NCBI GenBank assembly: GCA_965232595.1
Contig: OZ246983.1
Span: 124,001-188,000, forward strand
DNA from: SZUA-309 sp965232595
Lineage (GTDB): Bacteria; Pseudomonadota; Gammaproteobacteria; Pseudomonadales; Azotimanducaceae
Reading direction: 5' to 3'
DNA: 64,000 nucleotides
Part shown: one piece after another, positions 41,579 through 49,951 of the stretch
Numbering within the stretch: position 1 is the stretch's first letter
How the letters are laid out: every line of letters starts with the position of its first letter
Translations under genes and position numbers: made by a program
Notes under the pieces: generated by a model
Seen by the model: only the letters and a program-made list of their open reading frames with translations
The model's database searches: none
What the model was told of the DNA's origin: nothing

Positions 41579-42469
41579 ATGCGCACGATTTTCCCTTCCG
41601 CCATCGCCCTGGTGCTGCTGCTCGTCGTCGGCCCGGCCGAGGGCGCCTACAGCCGCGACCAGGCAATGACCGTCGAGCAGCTGAACGGCATCGACATTGC
41701 CTACACCGTCACCGGCGAGGCCGAGGCGCCAGCGGTGCTCATGGTGATGGGGCTGACCGGATCACATCGGCTCTGGGGTGAAGACCTCATCAACGGCCTG
41801 GCGGAAGCCGGCTACCGGGTCATCCTGTTCGACAACAGAGATACCGGCGACTCAGCCCGACTGGACGAGCTGGGCACGCCGACCATCTGGTGGGAACTGT
41901 TCAAGAACTGGGCAGGATTCGATGTGGACGCCCCCTACTCGCTGGCCGACATGGCGGCAGACGGTATGTCGGTGCTCGACACGCTGGGCGTGGAGCAGGC
42001 ACACATCGTCGGTGCCTCGATGGGCGGCATGATTGCCCAGATCATCGCTGCAGAGTACCCGGAGCGGACCCTGTCGCTGGTTTCCATCATGTCCACCACC
42101 GGCGCCCCGCACCTGCCTCCCGCCGAGGAGCAGGCGTCTGACGGGCTGCTGAACATCGCCGCTGCGGAAGGCGACGCCAGCAGCCAGCTCAAGGACATGG
42201 GCATCTATCCCGAAGCCATGCCGAGGCAGCTGCTGGCCATCATCGCCGCCGGCGACCGCACCGAGCAGGTGCAGACGATCTCGAGCCCAACCCTGGTGCT
42301 GCACGGCGAGAACGACACCCTGCTGCCGCCGCCGCACGGGGCGCATACGCACGAGAACATCGAGGGCTCCCGCTACGTGGTCTACCCCGGTATGGGCCAC
42401 GACATGCCGGCAGAGGTAGTGCCGCTGATCATCAGCGACATGACCGCACACTTCGAGGCCGCCGACTGA
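41579..42469 (+). CDS. Exported alpha/beta-hydrolase
   Basis: This is a 296-residue protein; ATG 41579 opens a signal peptide ending GPAEGA. The fold is seen in VLMVMGLTGSHRLWG (oxyanion), the nucleophile elbow GASMGGM, a candidate acid in HGENDTLLP and the catalytic His in GMGHDMP. Periplasmic esterase or lactonase activity is likely. The gene is divergent from the SBP gene (114 bp) and ends 6 bp before the convergent SLC13 gene. A much longer open frame upstream (from 40661) is antisense to the SBP gene and was rejected. Confidence 0.85.
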   Translation: MRTIFPSAIALVLLLVVGPAEGAYSRDQAMTVEQLNGIDIAYTVTGEAEAPAVLMVMGLTGSHRLWGEDLINGLAEAGYRVILFDNRDTGDSARLDELGTPTIWWELFKNWAGFDVDAPYSLADMAADGMSVLDTLGVEQAHIVGASMGGMIAQIIAAEYPERTLSLVSIMSTTGAPHLPPAEEQASDGLLNIAAAEGDASSQLKDMGIYPEAMPRQLLAIIAAGDRTEQVQTISSPTLVLHGENDTLLPPPHGAHTHENIEGSRYVVYPGMGHDMPAEVVPLIISDMTAHFEAAD

Positions 42470-42475
42470 GGGCGG

Positions 42476-43930
42476 TCAGCCTCCCCCGGTTGCGAGCCAC
42501 ATCCAGCTGAGCGTCACGATCGGCGCCAGCAGCCCGATCAGCAGGCCGCCGCTCATGAAGTCACCCGCTTCCAGCTTGCCGGTGCTGAAGGCGATGGCGT
42601 TCGGTGGGGTGGAGATCGGCAGGCACATGGCGCAGGAGGCGCACAGCGCCAGCGATATCACCGCCGGTGCCTCGAAGCCGCTGGCCAGCACCACCGCCAC
42701 CGGCACCAGTATGTTGGCGGCAGCCGTGTTGCTCATGAGGTTCGAGAGCAGCACGGTGGTGTAGCAGATCAACACCACCACGCCGAGCTCACCAAGCCCC
42801 TCGAACGGCAGCAGGGCCACCAGCCAATCCGCAAGCCCCGTATCGCGCACACCGTTGCCGAGCGCAAGCCCACCCGCCAGCAGCAGCAGGATGTCCCAGG
42901 GCAGTTGCCGCACATCCCGGTCGCGGAGAATGCCGGTGGCCGTGAACACCGTGATTGGCAGGAAGGAGACGGCGGCGCTGGGCAGACCCGTCCACTCTCC
43001 CGTCATCCAGAGACCAACGGTTGCCGCGATGGTGCCCACGGCGACCCGCCGCTGCCAGCGCGGCGGCGCGTCCTCGTCTTCCACCGGTTCGAACTCCGGC
43101 AGAGTGAGCGCCTGGTCGCGAAGCGGGTAGCGGAAGTAGAGGTAGGTCCAGCAGATGGCAAACAGCACCAGCGCGGGCGGCAGGCCGTAACCCATCCAGG
43201 TGAGAAACCCCACCTCCTGGCCCGGAACCCCGGCCAGCGCCCCGGCGGCAATGGCGTTCGGCGGGCTGCCGATCAAGGTCGCCATCCCGCCCATGTTGGC
43301 CGCGAAGGGCACGCCGAGCAGAAGCGCTTTGGCGAAGGGGTTGCCGGGTGATAAACCGGCGACCACCGGCGCGATGATCGCCAGCATCATGGCAGTGGTC
43401 GCCGTGTTGGACATGAACATGGACAGGCCCAGCGCGCCGGCCATGATGCCGAGCAGCAGGCGCGCCGGACTCCCGCCCGCCTGGCGCAGCAGGCGGCGAG
43501 CCAGAGAGAGATCCAGCCCGGTCCGGCTGGCGGCAGCGCCGAGCACGAAACCACCGAAGAACAGCCAGATCAGCGGGTGCCCGAGCACCACGACGAAGGT
43601 CTCCCAGTCATGCGGCTCCACCGCGAACACGCCGCCCTGTGGGTTTCCGAGCAGCAGGATCTGCAGGGCGATGACCAGGATACCCACCGCGTAGGCCGGG
43701 ATGATCTCGAACAGCCAGAGCATGGCGGCCAGCAGCAGAATGAAGAGCATGCGCGTCGGTGCAGACTCCAGCCCGGACTGCTGGGCGAGCCAGGCCAGCA
43801 GCCCAGCGCCAGCCACCGCCAGCGCGAAACGGGTGACGGCGCCAAGCGGCTGCACCCGCTGCCGACGCAATACCTTGCGGGCGTCACGCCGGGTGTCACC
43901 GGCAATGGTCTGAGGCGTTGGCTCCGTCAC
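42476..43930 (-). CDS. SLC13/DASS-family anion symporter
   Basis: This 484-residue carrier has about 12 membrane helices. The two SNT motifs (SNTATTAM and SNTAAANIL) and the two re-entrant signatures IGSPPNAIA and ISTPPNAIA identify a divalent-anion:sodium symporter (dicarboxylate, citrate or sulfate). The cytoplasmic N-terminus is basic. The family uses sodium gradients for uptake of C4-C5 dicarboxylates. A CRP-like site lies about 65 bp upstream of the start, which fits carbon-source regulation. Substrate preference is not decided by sequence. Confidence 0.9.
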   Translation of the reverse strand: MTEPTPQTIAGDTRRDARKVLRRQRVQPLGAVTRFALAVAGAGLLAWLAQQSGLESAPTRMLFILLLAAMLWLFEIIPAYAVGILVIALQILLLGNPQGGVFAVEPHDWETFVVVLGHPLIWLFFGGFVLGAAASRTGLDLSLARRLLRQAGGSPARLLLGIMAGALGLSMFMSNTATTAMMLAIIAPVVAGLSPGNPFAKALLLGVPFAANMGGMATLIGSPPNAIAAGALAGVPGQEVGFLTWMGYGLPPALVLFAICWTYLYFRYPLRDQALTLPEFEPVEDEDAPPRWQRRVAVGTIAATVGLWMTGEWTGLPSAAVSFLPITVFTATGILRDRDVRQLPWDILLLLAGGLALGNGVRDTGLADWLVALLPFEGLGELGVVVLICYTTVLLSNLMSNTAAANILVPVAVVLASGFEAPAVISLALCASCAMCLPISTPPNAIAFSTGKLEAGDFMSGGLLIGLLAPIVTLSWMWLATGGG

Positions 43931-43994
43931 TTCGACTCCAGGATCTGCAGGAAATCTGCCTTATTCATGAGCAGACTGTAAGGTCACTCCCAAG

Positions 43995-44010
43995 TGTGAC
44001 ACAGCGCACA
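43995..44010. promoter_or_regulatory. CRP-like site between SLC13 and DUF6316-like genes
   Basis: TGTGA-N6-GCACA sits inside the wider palindrome AAGTGTG-N8-CACACTT (43992-44013), differing from the CRP/Vfr half-site pair TGTGA-N6-TCACA at one base. It could act on either divergent gene. Confidence 0.5.
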
Positions 44011-44076
44011 CTTTCAGCGTCCCACGTTGCTAGGCTCGCCCGAGTACGCAACCTGGCACCGTTGGAGGTGAGGTCA

Positions 44077-44304
44077 ATGGGCGAGCAGAAGAAACGACAA
44101 TCGGATCTGGATCAATCGCAGGAGTACGAGCGCTCCCGGCAGCGCGTGTACAGCCGCGGCAGCGACTGGTTCTTCTCGTCCCGGGAGGGTGAGATGGGAC
44201 CGTTCGAGACCGAAGGCGAAGCTGCGGAACAGCTCGAAGCCTACGTGATGCTGATCGATCTGAAAGAAGAGAACGAACGGCCGGTAACGCCCGACATCGA
44301 CTAG
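44077..44304 (+). CDS. Small DUF6316-like protein
   Basis: This 75-residue soluble protein starts at ATG 44077 behind GGAGGTGAGG. Its core RGSDWFFSSREGEMGPFETEGEAAEQLEAYV matches the pattern of short gammaproteobacterial proteins (aromatic WFF, REG, GPF, helix) grouped as DUF6316. The function is unknown; the GPF pattern recalls GYF/WYF peptide-binding folds. It overlaps the end of the fused PyrD-PyrK gene by 4 bp, tail to tail. The family assignment is by eye. Confidence 0.72.
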   Translation: MGEQKKRQSDLDQSQEYERSRQRVYSRGSDWFFSSREGEMGPFETEGEAAEQLEAYVMLIDLKEENERPVTPDID

Positions 44305-45956
44305 CCCGACCTCCCGGAGGCGCTCGCATCCAGGAACGGCCCGTCCACGCAGAGACGCCGACCGTCCGGCGCCGCGCAGGCGCCACACACCCCGACACCG
44401 CACTTCGTCAGGTAGTCGATCGCACTGAAAATCTGCTCGTCTTTGCAGTACTTACGCTGCACGGCGATGGCCGCGTGCACCATCGGCTCCGGGCCGCAGT
44501 TGTAGAAGCGCAGCTGCTCGAGCTCGGCCGCCGGCAGCTCAGCCAGGTAGCCGTCGAGCAGATCGGTCACGAAACCCTTGAAGCCTTCCGAGCCATCGTC
44601 GGTGGCCACGTGGGTATTGGCGATGGCGCGGGCCTCCTCGAGGAAATAAAGCCGTTCGGCCGTGCGCGCACCGACGAACAGCTCACCGCCGCCATTGTCC
44701 CGGACCAGCTGATACACCGCAGCCAGCCCGGTCCCGCCGGCGACAGCCACGATCTTCGAGCCCGCTTCCTCCTGGACGGGCTGGCCGTGCGGACCTCGCA
44801 CGTAGGCCCGGGTCCCGGGCGCCAGGTCCATCATCTTCGAGGTGAACTCGCCGACGTTGATCACAACCAGCGAGAACGGATCATCGGTGAGGGCTGAAAA
44901 CGGCTTCTCGCCGATTCCCGGCACCCAGAGAAAGACGAACTCGCCAGCCTGAATCTCGATGGGCCGGTCGAAGCGGAGGATGCAGATGTCTTCGCAGACC
45001 CGGATGTTCTCCACCAGCTCTACCGGCCGGAAGTCCATGTCCACGTCGTAGCGGACGAGCGCGCCGGCGGAGCCATCCGCCCCGCCGTCGAGCTCCGCAT
45101 CCAGCGTCCGGAAGTAGGTTTCGATCTCCGGCGTGGTCAGCCCGGTCAGGGCGGAGCCGATGCCGACGATGGTGGCACCGGCATCCCGGAAAGCCTCCAC
45201 GTCTGCCGCCGAGCTGGCGCCACCACAACCGATGATCGGCACCTGGGTGCGTGTGGCGATCTCCCGCACGCACTTGAGCCCGATGGGCAGTACACCCTTG
45301 CCGGACATACCGCCAAGCTCGTTCGAGAGCACGGGGAAACCGTGCGCCGTGTAGTAACCCGGGCCCACCGTGTTGATGGCGCACAGAGCGTCCGCGCCGC
45401 CGGCCACCGCCGCCTCCGCGATCTCGCCGATGTTCTCAGCGTTCGGCGTCAGCTTCGGCACCACCGGAATATCCACCGCCGCTTTGACCGCCGCAGTGAT
45501 GTCGCGAACCATCTCCGGGTCCTGGCCCATGGCCATACCGTAGCCTTTGGCGTGCGGGCAGGAAAGGTTGAGCTCCAGCCCGTCGGAGAAAGGTGCCAGC
45601 AGCCTGGCCACCTCGACGAACTCATCGATGCTGCCGCCGAAGATAGAGGTCAGCAGAAAGCGATCTTCCGGCACCTCGAGCTCGGCGAACAGCTCAGCCG
45701 AGCGCTCAGCACCCGGGTTGGTGAGGCCCACCGCGTTGACGAAGCAGCCCGGCGCGTACTGGCTGTAGACCGGCTCCCGGTAGCCTGGGCGCGGCTCCGG
45801 GCCGATGCTTTTAGTGGTCATCACCCCGATCTGGGGCACGTGCTGAAACAGGTAATCGATGATGGGTACGGCGGTGGCAACGATGCCGGACGGGATGGTG
45901 TAGGCGCCGGAGATGCGCTTACCGAGAAACTCGATGCTCAAAGGCGGGCGGCTCAT
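44301..45956 (-). CDS. Fused dihydroorotate dehydrogenase catalytic (PyrD-1B) and electron-transfer (PyrK) subunits
   Basis: This is a 551-residue single chain; ATG 45956 (MSRPPLSIEFLG) is where PyrD homology begins. Residues 1-310 are a class-1B-like FMN barrel: NLSCPHAKGYG with the catalytic Cys133, KLTPNAENI, and CGGASSAADVEAF for the phosphate site. Residues about 318-551 are PyrK-like: an FAD-binding barrel, GGTGLAAVY for NAD, and four Cys at 519, 524, 527 and 536 binding [2Fe-2S]. Class 1B enzymes use NAD and are normally two genes. No other pyr gene is near, so dihydropyrimidine or another substrate is possible. Confidence 0.85.
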   Translation of the reverse strand: MSRPPLSIEFLGKRISGAYTIPSGIVATAVPIIDYLFQHVPQIGVMTTKSIGPEPRPGYREPVYSQYAPGCFVNAVGLTNPGAERSAELFAELEVPEDRFLLTSIFGGSIDEFVEVARLLAPFSDGLELNLSCPHAKGYGMAMGQDPEMVRDITAAVKAAVDIPVVPKLTPNAENIGEIAEAAVAGGADALCAINTVGPGYYTAHGFPVLSNELGGMSGKGVLPIGLKCVREIATRTQVPIIGCGGASSAADVEAFRDAGATIVGIGSALTGLTTPEIETYFRTLDAELDGGADGSAGALVRYDVDMDFRPVELVENIRVCEDICILRFDRPIEIQAGEFVFLWVPGIGEKPFSALTDDPFSLVVINVGEFTSKMMDLAPGTRAYVRGPHGQPVQEEAGSKIVAVAGGTGLAAVYQLVRDNGGGELFVGARTAERLYFLEEARAIANTHVATDDGSEGFKGFVTDLLDGYLAELPAAELEQLRFYNCGPEPMVHAAIAVQRKYCKDEQIFSAIDYLTKCGVGVCGACAAPDGRRLCVDGPFLDASASGRSG

Positions 45957-46074
45957 GGTGGTTTGCTCTGGGTGCGGCATTCTAACGGTTCGCCGGCCGG
46001 GCAGCCATCGGCAGGCTGCGGAAATCTCTCGGCGACGGGTAAACTGCCCCATCCAGAAGCCGATCGAGCCCCGC

Positions 46075-46893
46075 ATGCCGACCAACCTGCGTTCCCAGCA
46101 TCCGCTCCGCGCCGCCAGAAGCCAGCTGCTGTTGCTGCTGCTGATCGCCTGCTGCACACAGCCCGCGCTGGCTGCCACCGGCAACCCGATGGAGCCGGAA
46201 TCGCCTGACCAGTGGCAGTTCACGCTGGCCTTTCCCATGCTCTGGGCGCCGGACGTGGACGTGCAGATCCGCGGCGATCGCAGGGAAAACTTCACCATCT
46301 CCTTCGAGGACATCCTCGATGGCCTGGACTTCGGCCTGATGGGCGAGCTCTACGCGACCCGCGGCGATTTCGGGCTGGCCTTCCGCTTCAACTATCTGGA
46401 TCTGCGTTCGGAGCAGAGCCGGGAGGGTCTGATCGTCGACACGGACGTGGAGCTGAAGCTGACTGCCGGCGTCAACGATCTGCTGGCCTCCTGGCGCGTG
46501 CACGACCGCGTGCGCCTGCTCACCGGCGTTCGGCACGTGCACAGCACGGTGCGCCTGGACGTGGCCAGCAGCATCAACGGCGAGGAGGTGTCGAGCGAGC
46601 GGATCAACATCGCCGATGACGATGCTTTCGACATGCTGCTCGGCGTCTCCTACGACCACTGGTTCGGCGAGCGGTGGGGCTTGATTGTCAACGGCGATGT
46701 GGCGCTGTTCGGCGACAACGATCGCAACTACAGCGCCGAGCTTCGCGGGATCTACCGGTTCGGCAAGTTGAACAACGTCTGGTTCGGCTACCGCTACCTG
46801 CGGATCGGCAACGACACTGAGGAAGACGGGCTGAGCTACCAGCTGAACACCACCCAGCATGGACCCATGCTCGGCTGGGCTTTCACCTTCTAG
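46075..46893 (+). CDS. Outer-membrane beta-barrel protein, unknown family
   Basis: This is a 272-residue protein. ATG 46075 precedes a signal peptide with an Leu-rich core ending at ALAA; a cysteine pair (ACC) within it is not a convincing lipobox. The mature chain has alternating aromatic amphipathic strands (WQFTLAFPMLW, FGLMGELYATRG, NVWFGYRYLRIG) and ends in WAFTF, a BAM recognition-type C-terminal aromatic. An 8-10-strand barrel is predicted. No known porin family is recognised. It is divergent from the PyrD-PyrK gene. Confidence 0.78.
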   Translation: MPTNLRSQHPLRAARSQLLLLLLIACCTQPALAATGNPMEPESPDQWQFTLAFPMLWAPDVDVQIRGDRRENFTISFEDILDGLDFGLMGELYATRGDFGLAFRFNYLDLRSEQSREGLIVDTDVELKLTAGVNDLLASWRVHDRVRLLTGVRHVHSTVRLDVASSINGEEVSSERINIADDDAFDMLLGVSYDHWFGERWGLIVNGDVALFGDNDRNYSAELRGIYRFGKLNNVWFGYRYLRIGNDTEEDGLSYQLNTTQHGPMLGWAFTF

Positions 46894-46936
46894 TCAGCCG
46901 CCTTGCAGTCAGCCGCCTTGCAGTCAGCCTCCTTGC
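46892..46936. repeat. Three tandem 15-bp repeats that triplicate the MoaD-like C-terminus and stop
   Basis: The unit agtcagccgccttgc occurs at 46892, 46907 and 46922 (last with one base change). On the minus strand each unit reads CTGCAAGG(C/A)GGCTGA, which encodes Leu-Gln-Gly-Gly-stop. The coding copy is 46922-46936; two further silent copies follow in phase. Confidence 0.9.
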
Positions 46937-47169
46937 AGGCGGGGCAGCAAGAACACTTCGGCGTCTTCAGGAATCGCCAGGTCACGGATGTCCCGATAGA
47001 TCTCACCGTTGATGGAGACCGCCACTCCCTCGTCGAAGTGGCGCTGCATCTCCGGGTACCGCTCCAGCAGCAGGCGGATCAGCTCACGCACGGTAGCGGC
47101 TTCGATCTCCACCGAAGCCGCCCCGCCAACCGCGTCCCGATAGCCGCTGGACAGGCTGACGGTCAGCAT
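46924..47169 (-). CDS. MoaD/ThiS-family sulfur-carrier protein
   Basis: This is an 81-residue ubiquitin-fold protein ending in Gly-Gly (PRLQGG). It has VEIEAATVRELIRLLLERYP in the first helix and VSINGEIYRDIRDLAIPEDAEVFLLP in the beta-grasp core. MoaD proteins donate thiocarboxylate sulfur to molybdopterin. Located 21 bp downstream of the molybdenum-subunit gene on the same strand, it probably supports cofactor synthesis for that enzyme. Use as a dedicated carrier instead of the general MoaD is inferred. Its 3' end carries a tandem repeat. Confidence 0.88.
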   Translation of the reverse strand: MLTVSLSSGYRDAVGGAASVEIEAATVRELIRLLLERYPEMQRHFDEGVAVSINGEIYRDIRDLAIPEDAEVFLLPRLQGG

Positions 47170-47190
47170 CTGCCGCCAGCCTGGCTCACC

Positions 47191-49434
47191 CTAGCCGCCA
47201 TTCGCTCCCCGGATCGCCTTCAGAATACGCGGCGGTGACATCGGCGTGTGGTCGAGGCGAACGCCCACCGCGTTCGATACCGCGCCGGCAATGGCTGCCA
47301 GCGGCGGCACGATCGAAGTCTCGCCCACCCCGCGGATACCGTAAGGGTGATTGGGGTTCGGAATCTCCAGGATCTCCGTGTCGATGAACGGCAGATCGGA
47401 GCAGACCGGGATCCGATAGTCGAGGAAGCTCGGGTTCTGCAGCCGGCCATCGTCGCCGTACACGTACTCTTCGTTCAGCGCCCAGCCGATGCCCTGGGCA
47501 GCTGCGCCCTGGAACTGGCCTTCCACGTAGTCCGGGTGAATCGCCTTGCCCGCATCCTGCACGACCGTGTAGCGGAGGATCTTGGTCTTGCCGGTTTCCG
47601 GGTCCACCTCCACATCGCAGATGTGGCTGGCAAAGGACACACCCGCACCATCTGCCACCACCTCGTTGTGACCCGCAATGGGGCCGCCGGTCTGCGGCGA
47701 CTTGCGGGCTATCTCGGCCAGCGTCAGCGGCGCCAGGTTGCTGTGCTCAACGCCCTGCGGATGCGCCGCGCCATCCTTCCACTCGATGTCATCGGCGTCA
47801 ATCTCCAGCATCAGCGCAGCCCGCTGCTTGAGCACATCCACCGCGGCACGAGCCGCAAAGATGGTCGCCATGCCCGAGGAGAAGGTGCCCCGGCTGCCTT
47901 CCGTGGTGTCGTTGTGACCGAGCGACGAGGTGTCGCCCACGTTCACCTTCACCTTCTCGTAGGGGATGCCGAGCTCTTCCGCCGCGATCAATGCCATGGA
48001 GGCTCGGGCGCCGCCCACATCGACGGTGCCCATAGTCAGGTTCACGGTGCCATCGACGCCGATGTTCAGATCCGTGCAGGTCTGGCCACCGAAGTTGAAC
48101 CAGAACCCGCAGGCCATGCCGCGCCCCTGGTTCTTGCCGAGCTTCGCCTTCATGTGCGGATGGTTTTTCACCGCGCGCAGGGTCGCCTCGATGCCGATGG
48201 GCCCGTAAGTCGGGCCGTAAGCCGCCTTGGACCCTTCCTTGGCGACGTTCTTCAGGCGGAAGTCCACCGGATCCATGCCGATCTCTGCCGCCACCAGATC
48301 CATGGTGCTTTCCACCGCAAACGCTGCCATGGGTGCCGACGGCGCCCGGTAGGCCGCCACCTTCGGCCGGTTCACCAGCACGTCGTAGGCCACCGCCTGC
48401 ACGTTCGGCAGGTCGTAGCAGGCCCAGGCCGTCATGCCGCCGAGCATGCCCCAGGGGCCCGGGAACGGGCCGTCCTGATAGCGCAGGGTGGCAAGGCCAG
48501 CCGTGATGGTGCCGTCTTTCTTGGCACCGATCTTCACGTCCATGGAGGTGGAGCAGGTGGGGCCGGAGCCCATGAACACCTCGTCGCGGCCCATCACCAG
48601 CTTCACCGGCCGATTCGCTTTCCGCGACATCGCCAGCGCCAGCGGCTCCATCCAGACGTGGGTCTTGCCGCCGAAGCCGCCGCCGATCTCGGAGGAGGTA
48701 ACCTTGAGCTTGGCAATGTCCAGGCCCAGAAGCTGGGCGCAGACGGTACGGAAGGTGAAGTGGCCCTGAGTGGTCACCCAGAGCTCACCATCGCCGTCCG
48801 GACCCATGCTGGCGAGGCAGGCGTGGGGCTCGATGTAGCCCTGGTGGGTCTGCTCCGTCTTGTAGCTCTTCTCGATGATCACGTCCGCCTCTGCGAAGCC
48901 CGCGTCCACGTCGCCGTGACCGAACTGAGAGACGTTGACGATGTTCGAGGGTTTGCCCTCGTGCTCGACACCCGGCTGGACGATGGGCGCATCGTCGGCC
49001 ATGGCCGCATCCACATCGGTGACGTGCGGTAACTGCTTGTACTCCACCTTGATGGCCTTGAGCGCCTTGCGCGCCGTGGGCTCATCCACCGCGGCGACCG
49101 CGGCAACGGCGTGGCCGTGGTAGAGCGCGGTGCCACGCGCCATGCAGTTCACCAGAATGTCGTAGTTCGGGCCCCGGCCGCCGGTGAGATCCGGCAGGTC
49201 GTCGCAGGTGATGACCGCCTTCACGCCCTTCATCTTCTCGGCGCGGCTGGTGTCGATCTTCTTGATCTTGGCGTGCGCGTGTGGCGAGCGGAGAATCCGC
49301 CCGACCAGCTGGCCCGGCGCAAACGCGTCTGCGCCGTAGCGGGCCCGCCCCGTTACCTTATCGATGCCATCAGGACGTCGCACCCGCGAGCCGATGACCT
49401 TGAAATCCTGATCCGTGTAAGCCTGTTCTGCCAC
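47191..49434 (-). CDS. Molybdenum hydroxylase, large Mo-binding subunit (xanthine-dehydrogenase family)
   Basis: This is a 747-residue catalytic subunit. It has the GGGFGGK loop near residue 260 that binds the molybdopterin, AYRAPSAP at the active-site arginine loop, and GIRGVGETS near the C-terminus with the catalytic Glu. The carbon-monoxide dehydrogenase form-I signature AYRCSFR is absent, so CO oxidation is unlikely. Relatives hydroxylate purines, aldehydes or aromatic CoA compounds. It forms an operon with the FAD and [2Fe-2S] subunits upstream and MoaD downstream. Substrate unknown. Confidence 0.9.
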   Translation of the reverse strand: MAEQAYTDQDFKVIGSRVRRPDGIDKVTGRARYGADAFAPGQLVGRILRSPHAHAKIKKIDTSRAEKMKGVKAVITCDDLPDLTGGRGPNYDILVNCMARGTALYHGHAVAAVAAVDEPTARKALKAIKVEYKQLPHVTDVDAAMADDAPIVQPGVEHEGKPSNIVNVSQFGHGDVDAGFAEADVIIEKSYKTEQTHQGYIEPHACLASMGPDGDGELWVTTQGHFTFRTVCAQLLGLDIAKLKVTSSEIGGGFGGKTHVWMEPLALAMSRKANRPVKLVMGRDEVFMGSGPTCSTSMDVKIGAKKDGTITAGLATLRYQDGPFPGPWGMLGGMTAWACYDLPNVQAVAYDVLVNRPKVAAYRAPSAPMAAFAVESTMDLVAAEIGMDPVDFRLKNVAKEGSKAAYGPTYGPIGIEATLRAVKNHPHMKAKLGKNQGRGMACGFWFNFGGQTCTDLNIGVDGTVNLTMGTVDVGGARASMALIAAEELGIPYEKVKVNVGDTSSLGHNDTTEGSRGTFSSGMATIFAARAAVDVLKQRAALMLEIDADDIEWKDGAAHPQGVEHSNLAPLTLAEIARKSPQTGGPIAGHNEVVADGAGVSFASHICDVEVDPETGKTKILRYTVVQDAGKAIHPDYVEGQFQGAAAQGIGWALNEEYVYGDDGRLQNPSFLDYRIPVCSDLPFIDTEILEIPNPNHPYGIRGVGETSIVPPLAAIAGAVSNAVGVRLDHTPMSPPRILKAIRGANGG

Positions 49435-49447
49435 TTATCCGTCCTCC

Positions 49448-49951
49448 TCAGCCTTTCTTCGCCGACTTCTTTTTCGACGTCTTGCGCACTTCCTTTGCCG
49501 CCGCATCCACCGCCCGGACGATCTTGTCGTAGCCCGTGCAGCGGCAGAGATTGCCAGCCAGCGCGTAGCGGATCTCTTCCTCGGTGGGGTTCGGGTTCTC
49601 ATCGAGCAACGCTTTGGCCGCCACCAGGAAGCCAGGGGTGCAGATGCCGCACTGCAGAGCCGCGTGCTCGAGGAACTTGTCCTGCAGCGGGTGCAGCTTG
49701 TTGCCGTCTGCCAGACCCTCGACGGTTGCGACCTTCCTGCCTTCCACCTCGGCACCGAGCACCAGGCAGGAGCAGACGAGCTGCCCGTCGATGATCACGC
49801 TGCAGGCGCCACAATCGCCGGTGCCGCAACCTTCTTTGGCGCCGGTCAGGCCGAGCCGATTACGCAGCACGTCCAGCAGCGTTTCGCCGGGATGGCAGAC
49901 GAACTCTTCCACATCACCGTTGACGGTGGTTGATACCTGTATGCCGCTCAT
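49448..49951 (-). CDS. Molybdenum hydroxylase, small [2Fe-2S] subunit
   Basis: This 167-residue protein has two [2Fe-2S] clusters. The plant-type one uses the Cys of GCGTGDCGACSV plus a Cys in LVCSC. The second uses CGICTPG and CRCTGY in the helical domain. It passes electrons from the Mo site to FAD. It overlaps the FAD gene by 4 bp (ATGA) and lies 13 bp before the large subunit. The C-terminal tail is unusually lysine-rich (KTSKKKSAKKG), which is not typical of CoxS/XdhC-type small subunits and could mediate assembly. Confidence 0.92.
   Translation of the reverse strand: MSGIQVSTTVNGDVEEFVCHPGETLLDVLRNRLGLTGAKEGCGTGDCGACSVIIDGQLVCSCLVLGAEVEGRKVATVEGLADGNKLHPLQDKFLEHAALQCGICTPGFLVAAKALLDENPNPTEEEIRYALAGNLCRCTGYDKIVRAVDAAAKEVRKTSKKKSAKKG

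Noticed and set aside
46892..46936. Short tandem repeats as a CRISPR array
   Set aside because: The units are contiguous 15-mers without spacers and encode the MoaD tail.
47191..49434. Carbon-monoxide dehydrogenase (CoxL) annotation
   Set aside because: The active-site signature AYRCSFR of form I is replaced by AYRAPSAP, so I keep the general molybdenum hydroxylase call.
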